DNA of 12,695 nucleotides from Planctomycetaceae bacterium TMED10. Lineage in GTDB: Bacteria; Planctomycetota; Planctomycetia; Pirellulales; UBA7805. Within the stretch, counting starts at the first letter, position 1; each line of letters begins with the position of its first letter. This document shows positions 6,164 through 12,695 of this stretch, piece after piece. The DNA lies in assembly GCA_002168195.1 (NCBI GenBank), contig NHBP01000008.1:87047-99741 (forward strand). The letters run 5' to 3'. The notes beneath the pieces were generated by a model. That model had not been told where the DNA came from. It made no database searches and saw only the letters and a list, made by a program, of their open reading frames with translations. The position numbers and the translations under genes are program-made.

Positions 6164-7786
6164 TCAGGCAATCGACCCCTGAATACGTTTCTTGTCGGCA
6201 TCTTCCTCGTCATAATTCGTTACTAAAGCTTCAGTGGTTAACATCAAGGCCGCAATACTTGCTGCATTGGCTAAAGCTGTACGAACCACTTTCACCGGAT
6301 CGATAATCCCCGCTTTAAACATGTCCGTATATTGAGCGGTCTTCGCGTCGTATCCTGAATTCAGCGGCTTTTGCATCACTTCGTCAACAACGACCGATCC
6401 ATCAATGCCACCATTATCAGCAATTTGTCGTAAAGGTGCCGCGAGAGCGCTGAGGATAATATCGACCCCGATTTTTTCATCCCCCTTCACCTTGCCTCGA
6501 ACAGCCTGAACAGCTTCCGTACAGCGAAGCAAGGCAACACCGCCGCCAGGAAGAATTCCTTCCTCGACCGCTGCCCGCGTGGCGTGTAAGGCGTCTTCAA
6601 CACGCGCCTTTTTCTGCTTCATTTCAGTCTCCGTGCCGGCTCCGACCGATACCACGGCAACACCACCTGTCAGCTTTGCCATCCGTTCTTGCAATTTTTC
6701 ACGATCATAATCGCTATCGGATGCTTCTATCTGATTACGCAACTGTGCGATTCGCTTACTGACATCTTCTTGTTTTCCCGCACCACGCACAATCGTCGTA
6801 TTGCTCTTATCAACCGTAATCTGCTTCGCACGACCTAACTGTTCCAATTCGAGGCTTTCGAGTTTTAATCCCAAATCTTCACTGATCATGGTACCGCCAG
6901 TTAAAATTGCGATATCGCTCAGCATTGCCTTGCGACGATCGCCGAAACCTGGAGCTTTTACCGCACAAACATTCAGTACCCCTCGTAGCTTGTTTACGAC
7001 AAGTGCCGCGAGCGCTTCCCCCTCAACATCCTCTGCAATAATCATCAAAGGTTTACCGGATTGGGCAACCTTTTCGAGGACGGGAACCAATTCGCGGAGG
7101 TTACTAATTTTCTTTTCGAAGATCAAAATCAGGGCATCTTCCAACAGGCAATCTCGCTCGGCAGGACGTGTGATGAAATAAGGTGATACAAATCCTTTAT
7201 CAAACTGCATGCCATCCACATATTCGACTGTGGTTTCCGCAGTTTTTCCCTCTTCAACCGTAATTACTCCATCCTGGCCAACTTTGTGTAGTGCATCAGC
7301 CAACAGACTACCGATGGTCATATCGTTGTTGGCACTAATCGCGCCGACATTCGCTACATCTTGTTTGCTGTCCACCGGACGGGAAAGCTCGGCGAGCTTT
7401 GCAACGGCTGCCGAAACGGCCGCTTCAATACCCCGCCTGACTGCCATAGGATTGCTGCCTGCAACGATATTTCGACGGCCTTCCTTGAAGATAGCTCGAG
7501 CTAAAACGGTTGCCGTTGTTGTACCGTCTCCAGCCAAATCAGATGTTTTACTGGCAACTTCATTGACCAGTTTGGCACCCATATTCTCGAACGGATCCTC
7601 AAGCTCAACCTCTTTACTCACAGTCACACCGTCTTTTGTGACAGTCGGCCCGCCAAACGATTTATCAATGACCACATTTCTACCGGTCGGGCCCATTGTG
7701 ATCGCAACTGCGTCAGCTAGTTTTTCTACACCTTCGAGCATTTTGGCTCGTGCCTGATCATCAAACATCAATTGTTTTGCTGCCAC
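6164..7786 (-). CDS. groEL: GroEL chaperonin, copy without Gly-Met tail
   Basis: This 540-residue Hsp60 is the 14-mer subunit that folds proteins with GroES in an ATP-driven cycle. It aligns with E. coli GroEL almost without gaps, so the numbering coincides. The nucleotide-site and catalytic aspartates are D52 (TKDGVTV), D87 (GDGTTTAT) and D398 (RVEDAL). The apical client/GroES-binding residues are conserved or aromatic (F199, Y203, F204). The C-terminus is unusual: instead of repeated GGM it ends in a charged stretch, [17 protein letters not shown], about 17 residues after LVT. The start is GTG at 7786, with AAGGA about 9 nt upstream (7796-7800). It lies 50 bp after groES and is very probably cotranscribed with it. 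Of the two copies this is closer to the classical E. coli type. Functional division between the copies cannot be read from sequence. Confidence 0.97.
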   Translation of the reverse strand: MAAKQLMFDDQARAKMLEGVEKLADAVAITMGPTGRNVVIDKSFGGPTVTKDGVTVSKEVELEDPFENMGAKLVNEVASKTSDLAGDGTTTATVLARAIFKEGRRNIVAGSNPMAVRRGIEAAVSAAVAKLAELSRPVDSKQDVANVGAISANNDMTIGSLLADALHKVGQDGVITVEEGKTAETTVEYVDGMQFDKGFVSPYFITRPAERDCLLEDALILIFEKKISNLRELVPVLEKVAQSGKPLMIIAEDVEGEALAALVVNKLRGVLNVCAVKAPGFGDRRKAMLSDIAILTGGTMISEDLGLKLESLELEQLGRAKQITVDKSNTTIVRGAGKQEDVSKRIAQLRNQIEASDSDYDREKLQERMAKLTGGVAVVSVGAGTETEMKQKKARVEDALHATRAAVEEGILPGGGVALLRCTEAVQAVRGKVKGDEKIGVDIILSALAAPLRQIADNGGIDGSVVVDEVMQKPLNSGYDAKTAQYTDMFKAGIIDPVKVVRTALANAASIAALMLTTEALVTNYDEEDADKKRIQGSIA

Positions 7787-7836
7787 AACAGAAGTTCCTT
7801 TTTAAATACTTTTATTAAAGAGCAAAAAGCGTCAAT

Positions 7837-8136
7837 TCAGTCGACAACTTTCGCCAAGATATCACTTTCGCGGAGAATTTTAACTTCACGACCATTAAGC
7901 TCCTGGTCCACTCCGCCATACTTTCCAAAATAGACCTTATCGCCAATCGATACAGAAAGCTCTCCGCGGTTGCCACTATCAAGCATTCTGCCTGGACCTA
8001 CCGCAACGACGGTGCCTAATTGTGGTTTTTCCTGCGCTGAATCTGGCAGAACGATGCCACCGGTCGTCGTTTCTTCTGCATCCACTAACTCGACAACAAC
8101 GCGATCATCGAGTGGTTTTAGTTTCTCTTTTCCCAT
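7837..8136 (-). CDS. groES: GroES co-chaperonin
   Basis: The 99-residue Hsp10 forms the heptameric lid of the GroEL chamber. PLDDRVVVE at 8-16 is the family N-terminal signature. The flexible mobile loop spans about 20-34 and contains the GroEL-contacting hydrophobic triplet IVL (28-30) in GGIVLP. The roof/core region includes VGPGR (46-50) and VYFGKYGG (68-75). The ATG at 8136 has GGAG at 8144-8147 with 7-nt spacing. Only one groES is present, between two groEL genes (65 bp after one, 50 bp before the other). It may have to serve both chaperonin rings, unless another groES exists elsewhere. Confidence 0.97.
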   Translation of the reverse strand: MGKEKLKPLDDRVVVELVDAEETTTGGIVLPDSAQEKPQLGTVVAVGPGRMLDSGNRGELSVSIGDKVYFGKYGGVDQELNGREVKILRESDILAKVVD

Positions 8137-8201
8137 GAGTTCTCTCCGCTCGCTAAAAATTGAAAATTATTGAAGAGCAATTACTTGCTGTCACAAAAGG
8201 C

Positions 8202-9935
8202 TTACATCATGCCGGGCATGCCACCCATGCCGGGCATGCCACCCATGCCACCCATGCCACCCATGCCACCCATGCCGGGCATGCCGCCCATGCCGCCTGG
8301 CATTCCGCCACCCATGCCGTGGTCGTGGTGGTCTCCGCCACCCTCTTCCTCTGGCTCTGGAATATCTGTGATTAAGGTCTCGGTCGTTAGAAGGAGAGCT
8401 GCAACGCTCGCCGCATTCTGCAATGCACTTCGAACGACTTTGGCCGGATCAATAACACCTGCTTCGACCAAATCGCAGTAGACACCCTTGTCGGCATCGA
8501 AACCTTCATTCTTTCCCTTAAGCTTGGATACCCGATTGACCACAACCGCACCATCGTGACCCGCATTCTCCGCAATACAGCGAAGAGGATAATCAAGAAT
8601 ATTACGTACGATTGTCGCGCCCAATGCTTCATCTCCCTTAAGACCCACCTTATCGATGGCTCCACCGGATCGCATCAACGTGACTCCGCCGCCGGGAACG
8701 ACTCCTTCCTCAAGCGCTGCGGCTGTAGCACTCTTGGCATCTTCGAGAAGAGCTTTACGCTCCTTCATCTCAGTTTCAGTCGCCGCGCCACAATTGATTT
8801 GAGCCACGCCACCGGCCAGTTTAGCGAGCCGCTCCTGAAGTTTTTCCCGATCATAATCGCTATCGGTCGATTCAATCTCGCGACGAATTTGATCGACTCG
8901 GCCATCAATATCCGTTTTCTTTCCACCACCACCGACCATCGTCGTTTCGTCGGTTGAGATGGTGATCTTTTTTACTTTTCCTAAATCAGAAAGCTTGACC
9001 GCATCCAGGGCAATTCCCAGGTCCTTAAAGACCGCTGTGCCGCCGGTCAAAACCGCCAGGTCACCAAGCATTGCTTTGCGACGATCGCCATAGCCGGGAG
9101 CCTTAACGGCACAAATATTAAGAATTCCTCGCATCTTGTTTACTACAAGAGTTGCCAAGGCTTCGCCATCGATATCCTCAGCAATAATGAGCAGTGGTTT
9201 ATTCTCTTTACTCACCGCTTCGAGAATGGGAACCAGATTTTTGGCATTTGATATCTTTTCCTCATAAATCAGTACGAGACAGTTTTCCAACTCTACGAGT
9301 TGGCGATCTGTATCAGTCACAAAATGTGGCGAAAGATATCCCCGGTCAAACTGCATCCCTTCAACGACTTCTACTGTTGTTTCAGCACTCCGCCCTTCTT
9401 CAACAGTAATCACTCCGTTTTTACCGACTTTCAAAAAAGCGTCCGCCAAGACGGCACCAATCGACGGGTCATTATTTCCGGCGATCGTGGCTACTTGTGT
9501 GATTTCTTTTTTGTTCTTTTCATCAACCTTAGTGGCTCGAGAAAGAATGGCGGTGCGAACTGCTTCAGCGGCTTTTCCAATTCCACGTGCCAACGCCATC
9601 GGATCGGCCCCAGCAGCAATCATCTTAAGGCCTTCTTTATAGATACCTTCAGTAAGCACAGTTGCTGTTGTTGTTCCATCACCTGCTACGTCGTTCGTTT
9701 TCGTTGCCGCTTCTTTTACAAGCTGGACGGCTAAATTTTCATTCGGATCATCCAATTCGACATCCTCAGCAACCGTCACCCCATCTTTTGTGACCTTAGG
9801 GGAACCCCAACCTTTATCGAGCACCGCATTACGGCCCCGGGGGCCTAGTGTGCTGCGAACAGCTTTGGTGAGTTTGGTCACACCAGCAGCCAGCGGTTGT
9901 CGTGCGTCGTCATCGAAGACCATTTTTTTTGCCAC
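8202..9935 (-). CDS. groEL: GroEL chaperonin, copy with long His/Gly/Met-rich tail
   Basis: This second Hsp60 has 577 residues, about 30 more than E. coli GroEL. Nucleotide-site aspartates are kept at D51, D86 and D399. It is more divergent than its partner, for example DKGWGSPKV and [10 protein letters not shown] near the ATP site. His replaces the apical-domain client-binding Tyr203 of E. coli (H204 here, in YLSPHF). The excess length is all at the C-terminus: an acidic linker EPEEEGGG, a DHHDH cluster at 535-539, then about 38 residues of Gly, Met and Pro in GGM/GMP-like units. The start is GTG at 9935 with a perfect AGGAGG at 9945-9950 (9-nt spacing). It is the first gene of the groEL-groES-groEL run, after a 248-bp regulatory region. 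Tail function (chamber filling, metal binding) is inferred. Confidence 0.97.
   Translation of the reverse strand: MAKKMVFDDDARQPLAAGVTKLTKAVRSTLGPRGRNAVLDKGWGSPKVTKDGVTVAEDVELDDPNENLAVQLVKEAATKTNDVAGDGTTTATVLTEGIYKEGLKMIAAGADPMALARGIGKAAEAVRTAILSRATKVDEKNKKEITQVATIAGNNDPSIGAVLADAFLKVGKNGVITVEEGRSAETTVEVVEGMQFDRGYLSPHFVTDTDRQLVELENCLVLIYEEKISNAKNLVPILEAVSKENKPLLIIAEDIDGEALATLVVNKMRGILNICAVKAPGYGDRRKAMLGDLAVLTGGTAVFKDLGIALDAVKLSDLGKVKKITISTDETTMVGGGGKKTDIDGRVDQIRREIESTDSDYDREKLQERLAKLAGGVAQINCGAATETEMKERKALLEDAKSATAAALEEGVVPGGGVTLMRSGGAIDKVGLKGDEALGATIVRNILDYPLRCIAENAGHDGAVVVNRVSKLKGKNEGFDADKGVYCDLVEAGVIDPAKVVRSALQNAASVAALLLTTETLITDIPEPEEEGGGDHHDHGMGGGMPGGMGGMPGMGGMGGMGGMGGMPGMGGMPGMM
8205..8315 (-). 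repeat. imperfect 9-bp tandem repeat encoding the GroEL Gly-Met tail
   Basis: The 3' end of the tailed groEL is built from reiterated ATGCC[AG]CCC/ATGCCGGGC-type units (plus-strand view). They encode alternating GGM and GMP triplets in frame. The near-identical units would favour replication slippage, so length variation between related strains is expected. Spurious reading frames rich in His/Ala/Thr or Met/Pro on the opposite strand come from this repeat. Confidence 0.85.
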
Positions 9936-9941
9936 GGTCGA

Positions 9942-10010
9942 ATTCCTCCTGAGCGGAATGAGTGTAAATATGCGGGAAAGCGGGTAATCGAGCCCGCCTT
10001 TTTGGCAGGG
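9942..10010 (-). promoter_or_regulatory. structured 5' leader of the first groEL
   Basis: Read on the minus strand, GGCGGG (9998-9993) can pair upstream with CCCTGCC (10010-10004, one bulge, AAAAA loop). Alternatively its GCGGG part can pair downstream with either of two CCCGC copies (9984-9980 and 9976-9972). These pairings exclude one another. Closer to the gene, ATTCC (9959-9955) can pair with GGAAT (9946-9942), placing the AGGAGG ribosome-binding site partly in the loop and partly in the stem. This resembles a leader that could respond to temperature or to a factor, but the stems are short and no known thermometer class is recognised. Confidence 0.35.
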
Positions 10011-10025
10011 TTAGTGGGTCGGGAA

Positions 10026-10037
10026 CACTTATAAGTG
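10026..10037. promoter_or_regulatory. 12-bp perfect palindrome CACTTATAAGTG upstream of groEL
   Basis: The sequence reads the same on both strands, and its centre contains TATAAG/TTATAA, which could double as a -10 element. It lies about 90 bp before the groEL GTG. It is suited to binding of a dimeric regulator at or beside a promoter. No regulator family is assigned, and it does not match the CIRCE consensus. Confidence 0.35.
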
Positions 10038-10103
10038 CAAGGCAGATGCCAAGTTAGAAATAAATTTCCTAAGTCATTTTTGAATATAGACTTGGGATGA
10101 ATT

Positions 10104-10125
10104 GTTGACACCAAGACGCGTCAAC
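10104..10125. promoter_or_regulatory. inverted repeat GTTGAC-N10-GTCAAC, candidate operator
   Basis: Perfect 6-bp half-sites lie 22 bp end to end (two helical turns). Symmetry extends further if one base is bulged: ATTG before the left arm and CCAAT after the right arm. It is midway between the peptidase stop codon and groEL, about 170 bp before the groEL start. The geometry suits a helix-turn-helix dimer. A related, closer-spaced GTTGA-CT-TCAAC occurs at 11305-11316 on the other side of the peptidase gene. Confidence 0.4.
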
Positions 10126-10183
10126 CAATTATTGGACATTCCCCCTGAAAGTGCCATTTTGGCAGTTTTCCATCCCTAGTTGA

Positions 10184-11242
10184 TCAGGGATTGAAATTTT
10201 CGTCCCCACGCAGTGAGAGTGCAAACCCGGCAAGTAGTTCTGCCGTCTGGTCGATGTCGGTGAGTGAAATCGTTTCGACTGCACTGTGCATGTAGCGATT
10301 GGGTACGCTCACGAGTGCGGTCGCCACCCCACTACGCGTGACCTGCAAAGAATTCGCATCGGTCGGAGTCGCCCGACCAAACGCCGCCAATTGGTAATCA
10401 ATACCCTTGTCTTTCGCAACGCTAATCAATCTCTCAACGACTCGAGGATTGCAGTTTGGACCACGCGTGATGACCGGGCCACCACCCAACTTCACATCCC
10501 CTTCGGTCTTTTTATCCACCGTAGGACAGTCCGTTGCGTGGGTCACATCGACAGCGATACCCACCTGCGGATCAATTCCGTAGGCGCTCGTTCGCGCCCC
10601 GCGTAAACCAATTTCTTCCTGCACGGTCGAAACGGCATGCAACGCACATGCAAGTTGTCCCGTAGACGCTCGCCGCAAGGCCTCAATCACAACCCAGAGT
10701 CCGGTTTTATCATCCATTCCCGGTGAATTTGCAAAATCATCCGAAAGCATTTGGAGCGAGAGCGAGAATGTTACCGGATCACCAACCCGTACTTTTTCAG
10801 CTGCTTGATCTTTACTGTGGGCGCCGATATCGATCCATAAATCCTTAATTTTTGGAACCTGTTTACGTTCCTCCTCGGTTAAAAGATGAATCGGCTTACG
10901 GGCAATCACACCCTTTACCGGACCTTGGGCTGTCCACACAGTAAGCCTTTGTCCTATGAGTTGCTGTGGATCCCATCCGCCAATCGGCTGGACATAGAGG
11001 AATCCACTTTCGTCAATATACTGGACAATCAGACCGATCTGATCGCAATGCCCAGCGTACATTACCCTCAGCGATGCTTGGGGATTTTTTACGGCAATAA
11101 CATTGCCGTGTGAATCATTGTCAATTTTATCGGCAAAATCGCTTGCGTATTCTCGAACCACTTTCTGAACCGGTTGTTCATAGCCCGAAGGACTCGGGGT
11201 TTCCAGTATATTTTTAAAAAACTCGAGCGCTTTATCGATCAT
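10184..11242 (-). CDS. M42-family (glutamyl aminopeptidase/endoglucanase-like) metallopeptidase
   Basis: This 352-residue protein has the cocatalytic two-metal aminopeptidase fold. Such enzymes trim peptides in the cytosol and often form dodecameric tetrahedral shells. Likely metal ligands and catalytic residues are H65 with D67 (AGHCDQIGLIV), D177 (NSPGMDDKTG), the pair E209/E210 (VQEEIGLRGA), D232 (AVDVTHATDCP) and H319 (YMHSAVE). The start is ATG 11242, giving MIDKALEFFK, with AAGGA just upstream (11246-11250). A longer frame opening at TTG 11281 would add 13 unrelated residues and is less likely. Length is typical for M42. It lies on the same strand as groEL, 248 bp upstream, and is divergent from the homoserine dehydrogenase gene. 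A small stem ATCCCT/AGGGAT (10172-10191) overlaps its stop codon. Natural substrates cannot be read from sequence. Confidence 0.9.
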   Translation of the reverse strand: MIDKALEFFKNILETPSPSGYEQPVQKVVREYASDFADKIDNDSHGNVIAVKNPQASLRVMYAGHCDQIGLIVQYIDESGFLYVQPIGGWDPQQLIGQRLTVWTAQGPVKGVIARKPIHLLTEEERKQVPKIKDLWIDIGAHSKDQAAEKVRVGDPVTFSLSLQMLSDDFANSPGMDDKTGLWVVIEALRRASTGQLACALHAVSTVQEEIGLRGARTSAYGIDPQVGIAVDVTHATDCPTVDKKTEGDVKLGGGPVITRGPNCNPRVVERLISVAKDKGIDYQLAAFGRATPTDANSLQVTRSGVATALVSVPNRYMHSAVETISLTDIDQTAELLAGFALSLRGDENFNP

Positions 11243-11302
11243 TATTCCTTGCCCTTTGAACGCGTGCCAATCAGAATTCAAAACTGAACAATGATTTAAT
11301 GT

Positions 11303-11329
11303 ACGTTGACTTCAACTTTGGGGCAACGT
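11303..11329. repeat. inverted repeats in the divergent peptidase/homoserine dehydrogenase spacer
   Basis: ACGTTG (11303-11308) is exactly complementary to CAACGT (11324-11329). Overlapping it is GTTGA-CT-TCAAC (11305-11316). A further stem TCGTC/GACGA (11338-11342, 11351-11355) follows and overlaps the proposed hom -35. The symmetry is visible and a regulatory role is inferred. The spacer is only 165 bp and must hold promoters for both directions. Confidence 0.3.
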
Positions 11330-11348
11330 GTGGTCGTTCGTCTATCGC

Positions 11349-11378
11349 TTGACGACCCGAACGAACCAACCCTAGGAT
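11349..11378 (+). promoter_or_regulatory. candidate promoter for homoserine dehydrogenase
   Basis: TTGACG (11349-11354) and TAGGAT (11373-11378) are spaced by 18 nt. They match 5 of 6 and 4 of 6 sigma-70 consensus bases, including the three most important -10 positions. The predicted start near 11385 leaves a leader of about 23 nt with AGG at 11400-11402 before the ATG. This is pattern matching without experimental support. Confidence 0.4.
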
Positions 11379-11407
11379 GGGGGTCTAATTTTCATATTTA
11401 GGTATGC

Positions 11408-12695
11408 ATGATGGAAAAAACAAAGATCGCGATTGTCGGATTAGGAACCGTGGGAACCGGGGTCGCCCAGTTGTTATTAGAGCACGCTGAGCGAACGACT
11501 CGCCAAGCAGGGCAAACAATCGAGCTTGAAAAGGTGGTTGTCCGTGACTGCGGCAAAGCTCGAGACATTCAATTGCCTCAAGGTGTCCTGACTGACCAAC
11601 TATCAGAAGTTACTGAAAATTCCGAAATTCGTTGTGTGGTGCAATTAATCGGCGGATTAGAACCTGCCCGCTCGATTATGTTGCGGCTTCTCGAAAGCGG
11701 GAAAGATGTGGTGACTGCAAATAAGGCACTCCTTGCAGAACATGGTGCCGAATTATTTGATCGCGCGAGGGAACTCGGGCGGTCGATCGCATTCGATGCG
11801 GCTGTTGCGGGCGGCATTCCCATTGTCACCAATATCGGTCAATGCCTCTCAGCGAATCGGATTGAATCAATCCATGGAATCTTAAACGGAACCTGTAACT
11901 TTATTATTTCGCAAATGGAAGAACAGGGTGTTTCTTATGAAGAAGCCGTTGCGGAGGCCCAACGCCGCGGATATGCCGAGGCGGATCCCACGATGGATGT
12001 TAATGGGAGTGATGCTGCCCAGAAGTTAGCATTGCTGGCTCATTTAGCTTTCGGTTCTCGTGTGCATTGGAAGGAAATTCCCTGCCAAGGAATCGAATCG
12101 CTTCGTCGGATTGATCTCCAGTATGCGCAAGAACTTGGTTACCGTTTGAAATTGTTGGCGGTGGCTCGTGTTGAAGATGGGGAGCTCGAATTACACGTTG
12201 GGACCCAGTTAGTGAAACGTGATTCACCCATGGCGGACGTTGGGGGTGCTTACAACGCAATCCGTTTAGTGGGGGATGCGGTGGGGCGAGTTTGGTTTCA
12301 AGGAATGGGTGCTGGAAGAATGCCCACTGCTTCGGCAGTTGTTGCTGACCTGATCGACATGGTTGTGGGCCGAACAGCCATTACTTTTCGTACGCTGCAA
12401 TTGTGGTCGGAAAAACCTGCCCGAGTCCTTCCTCGACCATCATTCACAACATCGACGCGATATTATCTGCGGTTCACCGTTAAAGATCATCCGGGAGTTC
12501 TGGCCGAGATTACAGGCGCACTGAGCAACGAAGGTATTTCTATTGCTTCATTTATTCAACACGAACAACACGAACTAGTGGATGACCGGGTACCGTTGGT
12601 AATTATGACTCATCAAACAACGGTAGGGGCGGCGGATCGGGCGATAGAAAAAATCAATCAGCTAGAAATGGTGCACGAGCCAGCTGTGCGAATGC
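11408..12695 (+). CDS. hom: homoserine dehydrogenase, C-terminus cut by window edge
   Basis: The enzyme catalyses NAD(P)H-dependent reduction of aspartate 4-semialdehyde to homoserine, the branch to threonine and methionine. The 429 codons present cover nearly the whole protein. The Rossmann glycine motif GLGTVGTG is at 11-18, TANKALLAEHG at 103-113, and the catalytic-site signature GYAEADPTMDVNGSDAAQK at 188-206, with D202 and K206. A C-terminal ACT domain from about 351 (YYLRFTVKDHPGVLAEIT onward) is expected to bind an amino-acid effector, giving feedback control by threonine. The frame starts with two consecutive ATGs (11408 and 11411); AGG at 11400-11402 fits either, with better spacing to the second. 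No stop codon is reached, and only a few residues should be missing. It is monofunctional, with no aspartokinase domain fused at the N-terminus. Confidence 0.95.
   Translation, partial: MMEKTKIAIVGLGTVGTGVAQLLLEHAERTTRQAGQTIELEKVVVRDCGKARDIQLPQGVLTDQLSEVTENSEIRCVVQLIGGLEPARSIMLRLLESGKDVVTANKALLAEHGAELFDRARELGRSIAFDAAVAGGIPIVTNIGQCLSANRIESIHGILNGTCNFIISQMEEQGVSYEEAVAEAQRRGYAEADPTMDVNGSDAAQKLALLAHLAFGSRVHWKEIPCQGIESLRRIDLQYAQELGYRLKLLAVARVEDGELELHVGTQLVKRDSPMADVGGAYNAIRLVGDAVGRVWFQGMGAGRMPTASAVVADLIDMVVGRTAITFRTLQLWSEKPARVLPRPSFTTSTRYYLRFTVKDHPGVLAEITGALSNEGISIASFIQHEQHELVDDRVPLVIMTHQTTVGAADRAIEKINQLEMVHEPAVRM

Noticed and set aside
6801..7757. Long plus-strand frames across groEL (126 and 182 codons)
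   Set aside because: Their Ser/Thr/Ala-rich composition is the typical shadow of a conserved gene on the other strand; the GroEL reading is unambiguous.
7787..8201. CIRCE element near groES or the downstream groEL
   Set aside because: Both intergenic gaps were read for TTAGCACTC/GAGTGCTAA and no such dyad is present.
8205..8315. Short regularly repeated units resembling a CRISPR array
   Set aside because: Units are about 9 bp, directly adjacent, without unique spacers, and lie in frame inside groEL.
8160..8481. Plus-strand frames rich in His-Ala-Thr or Met-Pro repeats
   Set aside because: They are opposite-strand readings of the Gly/Met tail repeat of groEL; the periodicity comes from the GGM codons and there is no independent evidence of translation.
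9980..10003. Plus-strand intrinsic terminator (GCGGG/CCCGC stem then TTTTT)
   Set aside because: The pattern is good on paper, but no plus-strand gene precedes it; the stem is better explained as part of the minus-strand groEL leader.
10105..10133. Plus-strand promoter with perfect TTGACA
   Set aside because: The matching -10 (ATTATT) is poor and nothing on the plus strand lies downstream before hom more than 1 kb away; the hexamer is one arm of the inverted repeat.
10152..10169. TGCCA-TTT-TGGCA stem followed by TTTT as a terminator for the peptidase gene
   Set aside because: The T-run follows on the plus strand, the wrong direction for the minus-strand peptidase, and the stem is only 5 bp with a 3-nt loop.
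11243..11281. Longer peptidase start at TTG 11281
   Set aside because: It adds 13 residues unlike the family N-terminus; ATG 11242 has a nearby AAGGA and gives the typical M42 length.

Overview
The window looks like an ordinary housekeeping stretch of a bacterial chromosome. The likely source is a planctomycete of the Pirellula/Rhodopirellula type. That assignment is an inference from three things: a groEL-groES-groEL sandwich followed by dnaJ and grpE without dnaK, the style of the protein sequences, and a large unclassified membrane protein typical of such genomes. Base composition is moderate. No phage, insertion-sequence, CRISPR or defence genes were seen.

Layout. At the left edge the last codons of a probable + strand gene overlap, by ATGA, the start of a complete acetoacetyl-CoA synthetase gene (89-2035, +). 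A tRNA-Pro(CGG) gene (2058-2132, -) follows. From 11242 down to 2058 everything lies on the minus strand. In transcription order it is: M42-family metallopeptidase, groEL (copy with a long Gly/Met tail), groES, groEL (copy without that tail), dnaJ, grpE, FmdB-type zinc-ribbon protein, yacG (58 residues), a seven-segment membrane protein, tRNA-Pro. At the right edge, divergent from the peptidase, is a homoserine dehydrogenase gene (11408 to the window end, +) that lacks only its last few codons.

How the genes fit together. The two GroELs and one GroES supply chaperonin folding, and DnaJ and GrpE are the co-chaperones of DnaK, so 4205-9935 is a protein-quality-control cluster. DnaK and the HrcA repressor are not encoded here, and no CIRCE element was found upstream of either groEL or of groES. 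The cluster is probably several transcription units. A 12-bp perfect hairpin separates groEL from dnaJ, and a TATAAT box sits so close to the dnaJ ATG that a leaderless mRNA is possible. Smaller hairpins without U-tracts occur at the dnaJ/grpE junction and upstream of the membrane-protein gene. The 248-bp region upstream of the first groEL is the longest gene-free stretch. It holds two inverted repeats and a leader with mutually exclusive G/C-rich pairings. No stretch over 300 bases lacks a gene.

Nothing here is clearly a new biological system. The points most worth following are the asymmetry of the two GroELs, the repetitive His/Gly/Met tail, the non-CIRCE control region, and the unclassified membrane protein.
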